From CAZGMN01 sp964645765 (GTDB lineage: Bacteria; Acidobacteriota; Aminicenantia; Aminicenantales; Aminicenantaceae), in assembly GCA_964645765.1 (NCBI GenBank), contig CAZYBE010000026.1, positions 1 to 42,437 of the forward strand: 42,437 bases of DNA. The letters run 5' to 3'. Under the pieces are notes generated by a model that searched no databases, was not told the origin of the DNA, and saw only the letters and a list, made by a program, of their open reading frames with translations. The first letter of the stretch is position 1. Each line of letters opens with the position of its first letter. A program made the position numbers and the translations under genes. Below, in pieces: positions 25,171-33,634 of the stretch.

Positions 25171-27120
25171 TTATTCTGACGAGGGGACAACCCCGAACAC
25201 TTGAAGCCTGTTGTTATACCTCTCGACTACGTAAACATAACCTCTCCTATCAACCGCAACCCCTGATGGAAACATCATCTGGCCATCGCCTGTGCCGGTG
25301 CTCCCCCATTTGGCTATGAACTTTCCGTTTCCATCAAACTTCTGGATTCTGTTGTTGCCTGAATCAGCAATATAGATACAGTTGTTAAAGTCTACGAATA
25401 TACCATTCGGCATGTTGAATTCCCCGTCTCCCATGCCTGTCTTTCCCCAAGAAGAAATAAAATCGCCCTCTGAAGAGAATTTCTGGACTCGACCCCTGTC
25501 GAGAACAAGAACTTCATCCTTTTGATTCACAGCAACCGCAACCGGATAGGCAAAAGCTCCGTCTGTGGTGCCCGGTGCTCCCCATACTTTCTTCAAAGCA
25601 CCGGCATTAGAGTACTTGGCGATACGGTTGTTTCCGAAATCAACTATGTAGAGATCATCTTTGCTGTCCACGGCAATGCCCAAAGGAGTATTAAAACTGA
25701 GCTTTGCGACACCAAACGTTCCCCACTTTTTATTAAACTTCCCAGTCTTATCAAATTTCAGCACGCAGCTATTTTTTGCATCTGTGACAAAGACATTGTC
25801 TTGACTGTCCAGGGCTATGCCGCCAGTCGACTTTAAGCCCTTGAATTCAGCTCCCTGGTTGCCCCATGCGGCTAAAAGTCTTCCTTCGGCGCTTATTTTT
25901 TTCAACTTAATCGCGCCTTGATCAACAAGATAAATATTATTCTCCTTATCGACCGTTACCCCTGCCGGCATCTTCAAGAAAGCTGATTGAGGGCCGCCCC
26001 ATTTGTTGACTAATTGATACTTGTTTGGAATCAAGCTCGCTTCAACCAGAATGGCCTCCGCACCTTCTTTGACCTCCACTCCCCCTTCCCAATCGGCATA
26101 ATTTTCTTTTTTAATAGTTAGTTTATGAAGGCCGAAAGGAACAATCGGCAAGACACAGTTGGTCATTTTTCCAGTGTCAGCGGCGTCGAGATAGACTTTT
26201 GCGCCAACCGGCGAAGACCTCACTTCCACATCCATCCCTGCTCTCTCTAATTTGTATTCTTTCTTGGTGGGAGAAGTCGTAATGAAGACTTCGTCTTTAA
26301 GCGGTTTATATCCCTCTTTGCCAATTTCAATGACAACCTTGGGGATAGTCGCTCTGGCGATTTTAGGAGAAAGACCTATTTCCTTTCCGTCAATCTTTAT
26401 CATCGCTTCTTTTGGCTCAGTGGAAATCTCAATCAGGTATTCAGTGACTAACCCCTTATATTCATTCTCTGCCTGTTGGATCAAAGCTATGACTTTAGAG
26501 TCAAGGATGTTGCTTGTTATTCCCTTGGCATAAACTTCATTAACCTCAAACATATTCCTGAATTCTCTCAAAGCCGAAAGCTCATCACCCTGAGCACAAT
26601 AGCCGAGTCCTATCCATAAGTAAATTTCAGTCGATAATTCTCTCTGTCTATTTTGATCTGTGAGACCGATGGTTTTAGCCACAAGAGGCCTCAGCAAGCT
26701 TATGGCTCTATCAAGTTCTTGCCCTGTTCTTATCAACTTTTTGCTCTCTTCCATCTTGAGCTGAACTTCAGCGATAATCTCTGCCTCCGGCTTTCCTCCC
26801 TTTGTTGTGCCTGCGGCTTCTGGCTGAGCCGCTTCTCTTTCACTGACTTCTTCGACAAGCATCTCATGAATGAAGCCAGTGGTTCCATCCTTTTCCCAGG
26901 TCACTTTGTACCACTCTCCTCGCTTCGGCTCTGCGGTTAAGATGGTGTTTAGAGGAACTCTTGTCAGAACTTTTCCTCCAATCTCACGAGTGGCTTGAAT
27001 ACTGGCATTGTCCACAGTCACTTTCACTTTTATGGCCGCAGCCTCTGAGCTGACAAGAAGGAAAAAAAGGAGAAAAACAGGTATAAATTTTATTCCCTGG
27101 TAAAGCTTCTTTAATTCCAT
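25171..27120 (-). CDS. Exported SH3b/PEGA/NHL-repeat protein
   Basis: 649 aa from the ATG at 27120, preceded by GAGGAGGGGAG; the ATG at 27147 has no such site. After a signal peptide (to about residue 30) comes an SH3b-like domain (about 32-90, ending TTGFIHEMLVEEV), a helical segment, two PEGA domains (about 230-285 with STEPKEAMIKIDGKEIG, and 290-350 with SSPVGAKVYLDAADTG), then NHL beta-propeller repeats from about 375 to the end (repeated VDxxxNIYIVDxGNNRIxKF pattern, ending RLQVFGV). PEGA and SH3b suggest cell-wall or surface anchoring; the propeller suggests a binding platform. It starts 30 nt after the kinase gene on the same strand, so the two are probably co-transcribed and may form a kinase-effector or kinase-sensor pair (inference). 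Confidence 0.85.
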   Translation of the reverse strand: MELKKLYQGIKFIPVFLLFFLLVSSEAAAIKVKVTVDNASIQATREIGGKVLTRVPLNTILTAEPKRGEWYKVTWEKDGTTGFIHEMLVEEVSEREAAQPEAAGTTKGGKPEAEIIAEVQLKMEESKKLIRTGQELDRAISLLRPLVAKTIGLTDQNRQRELSTEIYLWIGLGYCAQGDELSALREFRNMFEVNEVYAKGITSNILDSKVIALIQQAENEYKGLVTEYLIEISTEPKEAMIKIDGKEIGLSPKIARATIPKVVIEIGKEGYKPLKDEVFITTSPTKKEYKLERAGMDVEVRSSPVGAKVYLDAADTGKMTNCVLPIVPFGLHKLTIKKENYADWEGGVEVKEGAEAILVEASLIPNKYQLVNKWGGPQSAFLKMPAGVTVDKENNIYLVDQGAIKLKKISAEGRLLAAWGNQGAEFKGLKSTGGIALDSQDNVFVTDAKNSCVLKFDKTGKFNKKWGTFGVAKLSFNTPLGIAVDSKDDLYIVDFGNNRIAKYSNAGALKKVWGAPGTTDGAFAYPVAVAVNQKDEVLVLDRGRVQKFSSEGDFISSWGKTGMGDGEFNMPNGIFVDFNNCIYIADSGNNRIQKFDGNGKFIAKWGSTGTGDGQMMFPSGVAVDRRGYVYVVERYNNRLQVFGVVPSSE

Positions 27121-27150
27121 AGCTCCCCTCCTCTTCGAATCTATCATATT

Positions 27151-29175
27151 TTATTTCTTTCCCTCTTTTATTATCTTCCAAGCATCATCCCTTTTTTCCA
27201 TTGTCCAGATTCTTACACCCTCAAACACATTAGTCCTTGAACCTGTTTTCTTGTAAACAGCAGTGGCAATATAGGAAAAGCTCACCTCAGCACGGTTTCT
27301 GTCTTTAAATTTTGGAAGGATGTTGGAAATGCTTGACCATCTTATTTGGTCGTAATTATTGATGAGAAACGTTCCATAGTCTCGTTTTTCTTTACGTAAA
27401 GCGTCAGAGCCAATATCGCTGATGAGTGCCATGAGGTCCCTTGTCTCCTCTGCTTTTCTCTGATGTTCGATGACCTGCTTGATGTCCTCAATGGCTCTTT
27501 GTTCATAAATGGCATTATCTGCCAAATCCTTGTATCTCAGCGCATCCGCATTCGCTTTATCCAATTTTAAAACTTCCTCCATCTTCTGCAAGCATTGCTC
27601 AAAATCCTCATTATCATAGAAGCTTATTCCTTTTTTGAGAGTCTGGCCGATTAAAATTCTGGCTTCGGCTCTATCTCGATATTCTTGAGCCTGGAGATTG
27701 CCGGGCTCGACTGTAAGAATCTCTTTGGCAAGCCTTATAGTCTCATCATAGTTCTTCTTCTCAAAATTTTCTTTTGCCCTGTTCAATTTGTCCTCGACAC
27801 TTCCAGGGACGATAGTTTTTACGGAAGAGACTGTTGTCGGAGTCGGCTGAGCTTCAACCGCCTTTTTCTCTGTTGGCCCAGAGACGGTTTCTTTAGGTTT
27901 AGGAGATGTTGGAGTTTTCGCTGCCTTTGGCTCCTCTTTGGCAGGTACTTGGGCAGTCAAGGGCTTGTTTATATTACTCTGGGCTTTGGTCGACAACTCT
28001 TTTGCGGCCAAATTACTGGGATCTGCGGCCAGAATCTCTTCGGCAAGCTTGGCAGCCTGGCCATAGTCTCCTCTATCAAAGCTCTCCCTGGCCTTATTCA
28101 ACTTGTCCTCCACACTGCCAGCAGCCAGAGCACCAGGCTGGGGAATCGCCGGAGGTTTTTCCACTTTTGCTTTTTGGCTGCCACTCGAGAAAAAAGGAAT
28201 TTTCCCTGTTGTCTGAAAAATATACAGGGTTCCGGCAACAGCGAGGACGACGACTGTGACCAGAGCAGCGACCAAGGCTGGTCCCAGCCTCCTTTTCTTT
28301 TTAACCTCTACCCGCGGGAGCTCCTCTTTAGCCATGGTGATGGCTATGGTCTTATCTGCCATGGCGTGGATCGCCCGCAAATCAGCAGCTAGCTCAGCGC
28401 AAGACTGGTAACGGTCGTTCGGGTCTTTAGCCAAGGCCTTGGTGATAGTCTGCTCAAAACCTACAGGCAAACCTTTTTTTACTTCAATAAGAGGCAGAGG
28501 CTCCTCGTTGATAATCTTATAGATGACAGTTGTTATGCTTTCAGCCTCAAAAGGCCTTCTTCCGGTGAGAATTTCATAAAGAATACAGCCCAAGGAGAAT
28601 ATATCCGAGCGCTTATCGACCTTTTTTCCCACAACCTGCTCAGGAGACATGTAGCTTGGCGTTCCAACGGCTGTTCCTGCCTGAGTCAAAGTCGAGGTCT
28701 CAACACGGGCCACGCCAAAATCACAGATGTAAGGCTTTCTCTCTTTATCCAGCAGAATATTTCCAGGCTTCATATCTCGGTGGACAATCCCATTCTTGTG
28801 AGCATAATCTAAGGCACTGCAGATCTGGCACATGAGGTCAATGACTTCCGGAGTTGAAAATTTTTCGCTTGAAGAAATCATCTTCTGCAGGCTTTGCCCT
28901 TCAATCAGTTGCATGACTATGTAGGTCACGCTTTCTTCTCTTCCAACATCATAAATGGTGATGATATTTGGATGGGATAATTTGCCTGCGGCCTGGGCTT
29001 CTCTCATAAACCTCTGCATGATCTCTTCATTCTCGGACTCTTCAGAGACCAAATCGAAGCGGATAGTTTTGATGGCGACATCTCGGTTTATGTGAGGATC
29101 ACGCGCCTTGTAAACAATCCCCATAGCCCCCTTTCCGAGGATGGTGATTATCTCGTACTTGCCTATCTTTTTCAT
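27151..29175 (-). CDS. Membrane-anchored Ser/Thr protein kinase with two exported TPR-like repeats
   Basis: 674 aa. The PknB-type kinase domain occupies residues 7-270: GKGAMG 14-19, Lys36, HRDMKPGN 132-139, DFG 152-154, SPEQ 177-180. One membrane helix lies at about 299-320. The exported part has two closely similar TPR-like units, GSVEDKLNKARESFDRGDYG at 353-372 and its copy at 458-477, joined by a Pro/Lys/Thr-rich linker. A C-terminal domain (about 560-674, ending WTMEKRDDAWKIIKEGKK) has the look of an NTF2/SnoaL-like fold, but this is uncertain. All catalytic residues are intact. It heads a probable operon with the SH3b/PEGA/NHL gene. Purine-rich AAGAGAAG directly precedes the ATG. Confidence 0.92.
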   Translation of the reverse strand: MKKIGKYEIITILGKGAMGIVYKARDPHINRDVAIKTIRFDLVSEESENEEIMQRFMREAQAAGKLSHPNIITIYDVGREESVTYIVMQLIEGQSLQKMISSSEKFSTPEVIDLMCQICSALDYAHKNGIVHRDMKPGNILLDKERKPYICDFGVARVETSTLTQAGTAVGTPSYMSPEQVVGKKVDKRSDIFSLGCILYEILTGRRPFEAESITTVIYKIINEEPLPLIEVKKGLPVGFEQTITKALAKDPNDRYQSCAELAADLRAIHAMADKTIAITMAKEELPRVEVKKKRRLGPALVAALVTVVVLAVAGTLYIFQTTGKIPFFSSGSQKAKVEKPPAIPQPGALAAGSVEDKLNKARESFDRGDYGQAAKLAEEILAADPSNLAAKELSTKAQSNINKPLTAQVPAKEEPKAAKTPTSPKPKETVSGPTEKKAVEAQPTPTTVSSVKTIVPGSVEDKLNRAKENFEKKNYDETIRLAKEILTVEPGNLQAQEYRDRAEARILIGQTLKKGISFYDNEDFEQCLQKMEEVLKLDKANADALRYKDLADNAIYEQRAIEDIKQVIEHQRKAEETRDLMALISDIGSDALRKEKRDYGTFLINNYDQIRWSSISNILPKFKDRNRAEVSFSYIATAVYKKTGSRTNVFEGVRIWTMEKRDDAWKIIKEGKK

Positions 29176-29217
29176 CTTCTCTTGAATAAAGAGGCTTTAG
29201 GCCTTCTCAAGTTTTAC

Positions 29218-29421
29218 TCAATAGGATACATGGGCGAAATATTCCATAAGTCTTGATAGAGGAATTATGCCGCCGCCCAAGAAAATCTTAACATATTCCT
29301 TTTGTTTATTTTCCCTTAAAAAATATATTAGAAAGACTCCATTGTCAAGAAGCTTTAGCGCCGAGGTTTTGCCAAAGAATGCCGATTCATGGTAAAAATT
29401 CAATATTGATAGGCTATCCAA
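29218..29421 (-). CDS. Possible small gene or gene remnant, unknown function
   Basis: The frame gives a 67-residue product beginning at a TTG and containing SALKLLDNGVFLIYFLREN and EYVKIFLGGG. The pattern of alternating hydrophobics looks protein-like. The same frame stays open upstream (GNEEPLFL preceded by SSSFIHVSAK) past 29466 into the start of mutY without an ATG. No Shine-Dalgarno is evident. It could be a diverged fragment whose 5' end was lost next to mutY, or a chance frame. No family is recognised. Confidence 0.3.
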   Translation of the reverse strand: MDSLSILNFYHESAFFGKTSALKLLDNGVFLIYFLRENKQKEYVKIFLGGGIIPLSRLMEYFAHVSY

Positions 29422-29465
29422 AAACAGTGGCTCTTCATTGCCCTTCGCCGAGACGTGAATAAACG

Positions 29466-30572
29466 ATGAGGAATAAGAAAGCTTTACTTCAATCCTTTCC
29501 GAGAAAATTAGCCCTCTGGTATAGTAGGCACCATCGAAAGCTTCCCTGGAGGGAGAGCAATGACCCTTACAAGATCTGGGTTTCTGAAGTCATGCTTCAG
29601 CAGACAACTGTCCGGGCCGTTATCCCCTATTATAGAAAATGGCTCAAGCTTTTCCCTGATGTTAAAAGCCTGAGCCGGGCTCCTCTTCAGAAAGTTCTTA
29701 AAGCCTGGCAAGGATTGGGCTATTACCAAAGGGCCAAAAATTTGCATCTGGCTGCGCAGGCTATCTGCCATAGATTCGGAGGTCAAATTCCCTCTGACTT
29801 CGGCGAACTGAGGAACCTTCCAGGCTTCGGCCCTTACACGGCTGCAGCAGTTGCGAGCTTCGCCTTTGATAAGCTCTATCCAGTTGTTGATGCCAATGTC
29901 CGCCGCGTCTTGATGAGGCTGGCAGGCCTGCGCTCAGAGGCAGGAGCGAAAAATGACAAGGCTCTTCTTCGTTTTCTTGAGCCCTTTCTTCCTTCTAAAA
30001 AGATGGGAACTTTCAATCAGGCCTTGATGGAGCTCGGGTCCCAGGTCTGCCGTCCGAAGAACCCTCTCTGCCTTCTCTGCCCGGTAAGCGAGTTCTGTCG
30101 AGCTTTCAAAGAGGGAGCGCAGGAAATCATTCCAGCGCCAAAAAAGAGAAATTATCGAAAGGTCGAAGCCGTGGTGGCGATAATTCAAAGAAAAGGAAAG
30201 TTCTTTATACAGAAAAGACCGCCACAGGGCCTCCTGGCTGACCTCTGGGAATTTCCTGGAGGCAAAAGAAAGAAAGGAGAAACACTGGAAGAGGCTCTTG
30301 GACGGGAGATAAAAGAGGAACTCTTGGCCGATGCAAAAGGGATGAAATTTATGACCAGAGTCAACCATGCCTACACTCAATTCCAGGTATCCCTTTCTGC
30401 TTACGAGTGCAAGCTGAATGGCAGACTCCGGCTAAGCAAGGACAGGCATCGCTGGGTTTCTCTCAAAGGTCTGAGGTGCTATCCTTTGCCTTCAGGCAGC
30501 GCGAAAATCGTCGAATTTTTGTCGGCTGCCGGCTGCAAGCCGCGACGATATGAACCGGTCATCAAAAAATGA
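29466..30572 (+). CDS. mutY: A/G-specific adenine glycosylase MutY
   Basis: 368 aa, close to the usual MutY length. It removes adenine mispaired with 8-oxoguanine. Catalytic Glu41 is in SEVMLQQTTV, the helix-hairpin-helix is LPGFGPYTA (118-126), catalytic Asp142 is in VVDANVRRVL, and the 4Fe-4S ligands are C195-x6-C202-x2-C205-x5-C211. The C-terminal MutT-like domain retains a full Nudix box (GGKRKKGE, then REIKEEL), which is degenerate in many MutY proteins and usually only recognises 8-oxoG. No good ribosome site precedes the ATG. The stop overlaps the following DHH-like gene by ATGA. Confidence 0.95.
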   Translation: MRNKKALLQSFPRKLALWYSRHHRKLPWRESNDPYKIWVSEVMLQQTTVRAVIPYYRKWLKLFPDVKSLSRAPLQKVLKAWQGLGYYQRAKNLHLAAQAICHRFGGQIPSDFGELRNLPGFGPYTAAAVASFAFDKLYPVVDANVRRVLMRLAGLRSEAGAKNDKALLRFLEPFLPSKKMGTFNQALMELGSQVCRPKNPLCLLCPVSEFCRAFKEGAQEIIPAPKKRNYRKVEAVVAIIQRKGKFFIQKRPPQGLLADLWEFPGGKRKKGETLEEALGREIKEELLADAKGMKFMTRVNHAYTQFQVSLSAYECKLNGRLRLSKDRHRWVSLKGLRCYPLPSGSAKIVEFLSAAGCKPRRYEPVIKK

Positions 30573-31630
30573 ATACTGAGACAATGGAAATCAGCTACCA
30601 ATTCGTCAATTATGGCGAAGACTTGAACCCGGAAATAGGCGTCTTAGTTCTGGATGTGGGCATGAAAACCGTTCCGGGTGTTATCGACCATCACCATCCC
30701 AGCTCAGAAGTTGAGTGCGCAGCCTCACTGATCACAAAACATCCGCATCTCGTCCTCGACCATTTTAAAAAAGAGGAGATGGAAGGAAAAAAGGAAGAGG
30801 CTTTGAAGCTGAAAATCATAACTCACCGCTTGCCTGACTTTGATGCCATATCTTCGATCTTCCTCGCTTTGAGGCTTTTGAAGACAGGAAGAGTCGACCC
30901 TCACATGGAAAAAATATCTTCTTATGCCCGAATGGTCGATTCTGCCAGCCTGCCTAAGGAAATAGACCTGACCTCTACTCCCTACTCAATCCTTCGAGGA
31001 CTCTTTACTTATATCAAGAAAGAAGAGGAAGAGAGCAACCTGGAAAGGGTGAAAGAAGGCTTGAAATTCATGAACTTCCTCCATTCCAAGTCAGAAGAAG
31101 GATATGAAATCCTCGAGAATAGAATGCTCTTTTCAGGTATCGAGAGATACGAAAGGGCGATGAGAAAGGCTAAAGATGACTACTTCAATTACCTGCTTGA
31201 TTTCAGCAAAGGAGATAAATTCATCCTTTTCTTGCCTCTGGCTCAGGGAGGCAGCAAAAAGAAGGTGAGCGGCCTTGTCGTCAAAAATCCAAGAAGCTTT
31301 CTCCTCAAAGAATGGGCTCGGAGAGACAGGGAAAATTCTCCTCTCGGTGAAGGCTTTACCTTTCTTATGACCAATTTTGGGGATAAGCGTTACATCAGCG
31401 GAGTCGACCCGGAAAAGGGAGTGAACCTTAAAGGATTAGGAGACCTTTTGAACCAGAAGGAGGCCGAGAAGAGGGCTCAGGAAGCAAGGCCTCTGGCTTT
31501 TCGCTGGTATGACGGGAATTGTCCCTTTTTCAATTTCAGAATCATCGATTCCCCTCAGGATGTCACCTCACTCAGCCATGAGGAGATTGTTAAAACTCTT
31601 TTGTCTTTTGGCCGAAAAGAAGAGGGATGA
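30569..31630 (+). CDS. DHH-like phosphoesterase candidate with permuted motif order
   Basis: 353 aa, no signal or membrane segment. Residues 26-43 read VLVLDVGMKTVPGVIDHHHP, matching motifs II and III (Asp29, D40-H-H) of DHH phosphoesterases. The motif I pattern HxxPDxDA follows rather than precedes them, at H86-R-L-P-D-F-D-A93. In RecJ, NrnA and family II pyrophosphatases the order is I-II-III. Later blocks (KFILFLPLAQGG, GEGFTFLMTNFGDKRYISGV) have no recognised family. It is translationally coupled to mutY (ATGA), which suggests a role in nucleotide or DNA repair metabolism, but this is inference. Motif assignment is by eye. Confidence 0.7.
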   Translation: MNTETMEISYQFVNYGEDLNPEIGVLVLDVGMKTVPGVIDHHHPSSEVECAASLITKHPHLVLDHFKKEEMEGKKEEALKLKIITHRLPDFDAISSIFLALRLLKTGRVDPHMEKISSYARMVDSASLPKEIDLTSTPYSILRGLFTYIKKEEEESNLERVKEGLKFMNFLHSKSEEGYEILENRMLFSGIERYERAMRKAKDDYFNYLLDFSKGDKFILFLPLAQGGSKKKVSGLVVKNPRSFLLKEWARRDRENSPLGEGFTFLMTNFGDKRYISGVDPEKGVNLKGLGDLLNQKEAEKRAQEARPLAFRWYDGNCPFFNFRIIDSPQDVTSLSHEEIVKTLLSFGRKEEG

Positions 31631-31658
31631 TAAATCTTTTCTTGGATGTTTATTCAAA

Positions 31659-31753
<95 letters not shown>

Positions 31754-31825
31754 GCAAATCGCTGCAAGCTAGGTTATTCTATCATTTTTGATGATGCAAT
31801 CAAAGTTTATCGGAAAGCAGGATAT

Positions 31826-32167
31826 GCATCTCTATTTCCGTGATGGGGGTGAGGGTTGAGGGTTCGTCGCACGCTGATTTTCCCCAGCGATGAAAATCAG
31901 CTCCCATTCGGCCTCGCTGCTTTGCCATCGGCAAAGCAGCAGGGGGTTCCAAGGGGGCATGACCCCTTGGTCGCAGGACGCTTTGAAGCGTCCGAGAAGG
32001 GGAGGCAGCGAAAGCGTTGGAAGGGGGAACGCGAAGCGGTTCCCCCTCCAAGGACACTCTTCTCTCTTTCAGAGAGAAACCATGCCCGCTCAGGCCTCAT
32101 AGGGGCCTTCTCACCCTCAACCCTCACCCCCCTCGTGTATAATTATGCATCACGGTTTTGGAGATTC
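31826..32167. mobile_element. Small TIR element 3 with hairpin array, between two tRNA-Ser genes
   Basis: Ends GCATCTCTATTTCCGTGAT (31826-31844) and ATCACGGTTTTGGAGATTC (32149-32167) align without gaps to the element at 21557 (16/19 and 15/19). Just inside is a perfect 19-bp inverted pair at 31845-31863 and 32113-32131. The core holds consecutive hairpins: 31873-31901 (9 bp), 31916-31940 (11 bp, 3-nt loop), 31949-31970 (8 bp), 31976-31993, 32023-32046 (8 bp around GCGAAGC) and 32061-32077 (7 bp). It is richer in GC than its flanks and encodes no credible protein. Confidence 0.7.
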
Positions 32168-32183
32168 ATCAAAAATATGGGCA

Positions 32184-32273
32184 TGGCGGAGGGAGAGGGA
32201 TTCGAACCCCCGTTCCGGTTACCCGGAAAGCGGTTTTCAAGACCGCCGCCTTAAACCACTCGGCCATCCCTCC
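32184..32273 (-). tRNA. tRNA-Ser (UGA anticodon), CCA encoded
   Basis: Minus strand, 90 nt including CCA. The acceptor GGAGGGA pairs with TCCCTCC, then G and CCA. The anticodon loop is CTTGAAA (anticodon TGA), with stem GCGGT/ACCGC. A long variable arm (CCGGGTAACCGG region) and TTCGAAT T loop mark a class II tRNA. It lies 10 nt past the serS stop on the same strand, so the two are likely co-transcribed. Confidence 0.95.
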
Positions 32274-32283
32274 GCGCAAGAAG

Positions 32284-33558
32284 TCAGCGGGAAATTCTCT
32301 CCATGCCATCCATATAGGGCCGCAGGGCATGAGGAATGATGACCGAGCCATCTTCTTGCTGAAAAGCTTCGAGCAGAGCGCTCACGGTCCTTCCCAGGGC
32401 CACTCCTGAGCCGTTCAAGGTGTGGACAAACTCGGGCTTTGACTTTGGCTCTCTGCGAAAACGAATGCTGGCTCTTCTTGCCTGGAAATCCTCGCAATTG
32501 GTGCAGGAAGATATCTCCAGGTAATCATTCCGCGAAGGCATCCAGAGTTCCAAATCATAGGTCTTGGCACCGGCAAAGCCCAAGTCTGCCGTGCAAAGAG
32601 CAACCACGCGGTAATGCAATTCCAATCTCTTCAAAACTTCTTCAGCATCAGTGGTCATCCTCTCCAGCTCCTGGTAAGAATTTTCAGGCAGAGAGAATGT
32701 CATAAGCTCCACCTTGTTAAACTGATGCTGGCGAATCAGGCCTCTTATGTCTTTCCCGTAGGAGCCGGCTTCCCTTCTGAAACAGGGAGTGCAGGCCACA
32801 AACCTCTTGGGAAGAATGGAAGCCTCAAGAATTTCTTCCCGATAAAGGTTTGTCAGAGGAACTTCGGCTGTGGGAATCATGTACCAGTGGTATCCTTTGA
32901 GCTTGAAAAGGTCTTTTTCGAACTTGGGCAGGTTTCCTGTTCCGGTCAAGCTCTCTTCGTTGGCGATAAAAGGAGGGATGACTTCCTGGTATCCTCTTTC
33001 CCTGGTATGAATATCAAGCATAAAGTTGATCAGCGCCCTTTCCAGCTTGGCACCTGCTCCAAAGTAAACAGCAAACCTCGAGCCGGCGATCTTGGAAGCG
33101 CGCTCAAAATCCAAAATGCCAAGCCTCTTCCCTATCTTCCAGTGCGGTTGAGACGGAAAGGAGAATTTTGGCTTTTTACCAAATCTTCTGACTTCAAGAT
33201 TATCTTCAGAGCTTTTGCCCTTTGGCACAGATTTGTGAGGAAGATTGGGAATGTTGAGCAGGATTTTCTGCAGCTTAGCATCAACATCCCTCAGCTCATC
33301 CTCCAGATTTTTTATCTCCTCGCCGACCTTCTTCATCTCCGATATCAACGATGATGCATCTTCTTCATCTTTCTTTTTTCGGGCGATGAGCTCAGAAGTT
33401 TTGTTCTTTTCAAAGCGAAGGTCTTCAACTTTTCTCAAACGATTTTTCTTTTCTGAAGAAAGACGCAAAAACTCATCCAGCTCGATTTTAAGGCCTCGAG
33501 TTGCTACTTTCTTGACGATGAGGTCTGCATTTTCCTGAACAAACTTCGGGTCTAACAT
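32284..33558 (-). CDS. serS: Seryl-tRNA synthetase
   Basis: 424 aa, normal length. It charges tRNA-Ser with serine. The N-terminal coiled-coil arm (about residues 30-105, rich in Lys/Glu) contacts the long variable arm of tRNA-Ser. The class II catalytic core includes TGNLPKFEKDLFKL, PTAEVPLTNLYREEIL, the motif 2 stretch FRREAGSYGKDIRGLIRQHQF (FRREAG and QHQF), ISSCTNCEDFQARR, and motif 3 NGSGVALGRTVSALLE. The two tRNA-Ser genes of the window follow on the same strand. The ATG has no Shine-Dalgarno; an extended -10 promoter ends 7 nt upstream, so the mRNA may be leaderless. Confidence 0.97.
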   Translation of the reverse strand: MLDPKFVQENADLIVKKVATRGLKIELDEFLRLSSEKKNRLRKVEDLRFEKNKTSELIARKKKDEEDASSLISEMKKVGEEIKNLEDELRDVDAKLQKILLNIPNLPHKSVPKGKSSEDNLEVRRFGKKPKFSFPSQPHWKIGKRLGILDFERASKIAGSRFAVYFGAGAKLERALINFMLDIHTRERGYQEVIPPFIANEESLTGTGNLPKFEKDLFKLKGYHWYMIPTAEVPLTNLYREEILEASILPKRFVACTPCFRREAGSYGKDIRGLIRQHQFNKVELMTFSLPENSYQELERMTTDAEEVLKRLELHYRVVALCTADLGFAGAKTYDLELWMPSRNDYLEISSCTNCEDFQARRASIRFRREPKSKPEFVHTLNGSGVALGRTVSALLEAFQQEDGSVIIPHALRPYMDGMERISR

Positions 33559-33565
33559 CTCGGCG

Positions 33566-33574
33566 ATTATAGCA
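33566..33574 (-). promoter_or_regulatory. Extended -10 promoter element for serS
   Basis: The minus strand reads TGCTATAAT (33574-33566), followed by seven bases CGCCGAG and then the serS ATG at 33558. Transcription would start at or one base before the ATG. The -35 position reads only TTTTAA. Confidence 0.55.
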
Positions 33575-33596
33575 CAAATGATTTCTTTTTAAAAAG

Positions 33597-33625
33597 TTGA
33601 CTCAAGTCAAGCATTCAAATATAGT
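33597..33625 (+). promoter_or_regulatory. Sigma-70-type promoter for cobO
   Basis: TTGACT (33597-33602), exactly 17 nt, TATAGT (33620-33625). The ATG at 33635 begins 10 nt after the -10 box, leaving room for a leader of at most about 3 nt, and no Shine-Dalgarno is present. Confidence 0.65.
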
Positions 33626-33634
33626 TTAAAAATA

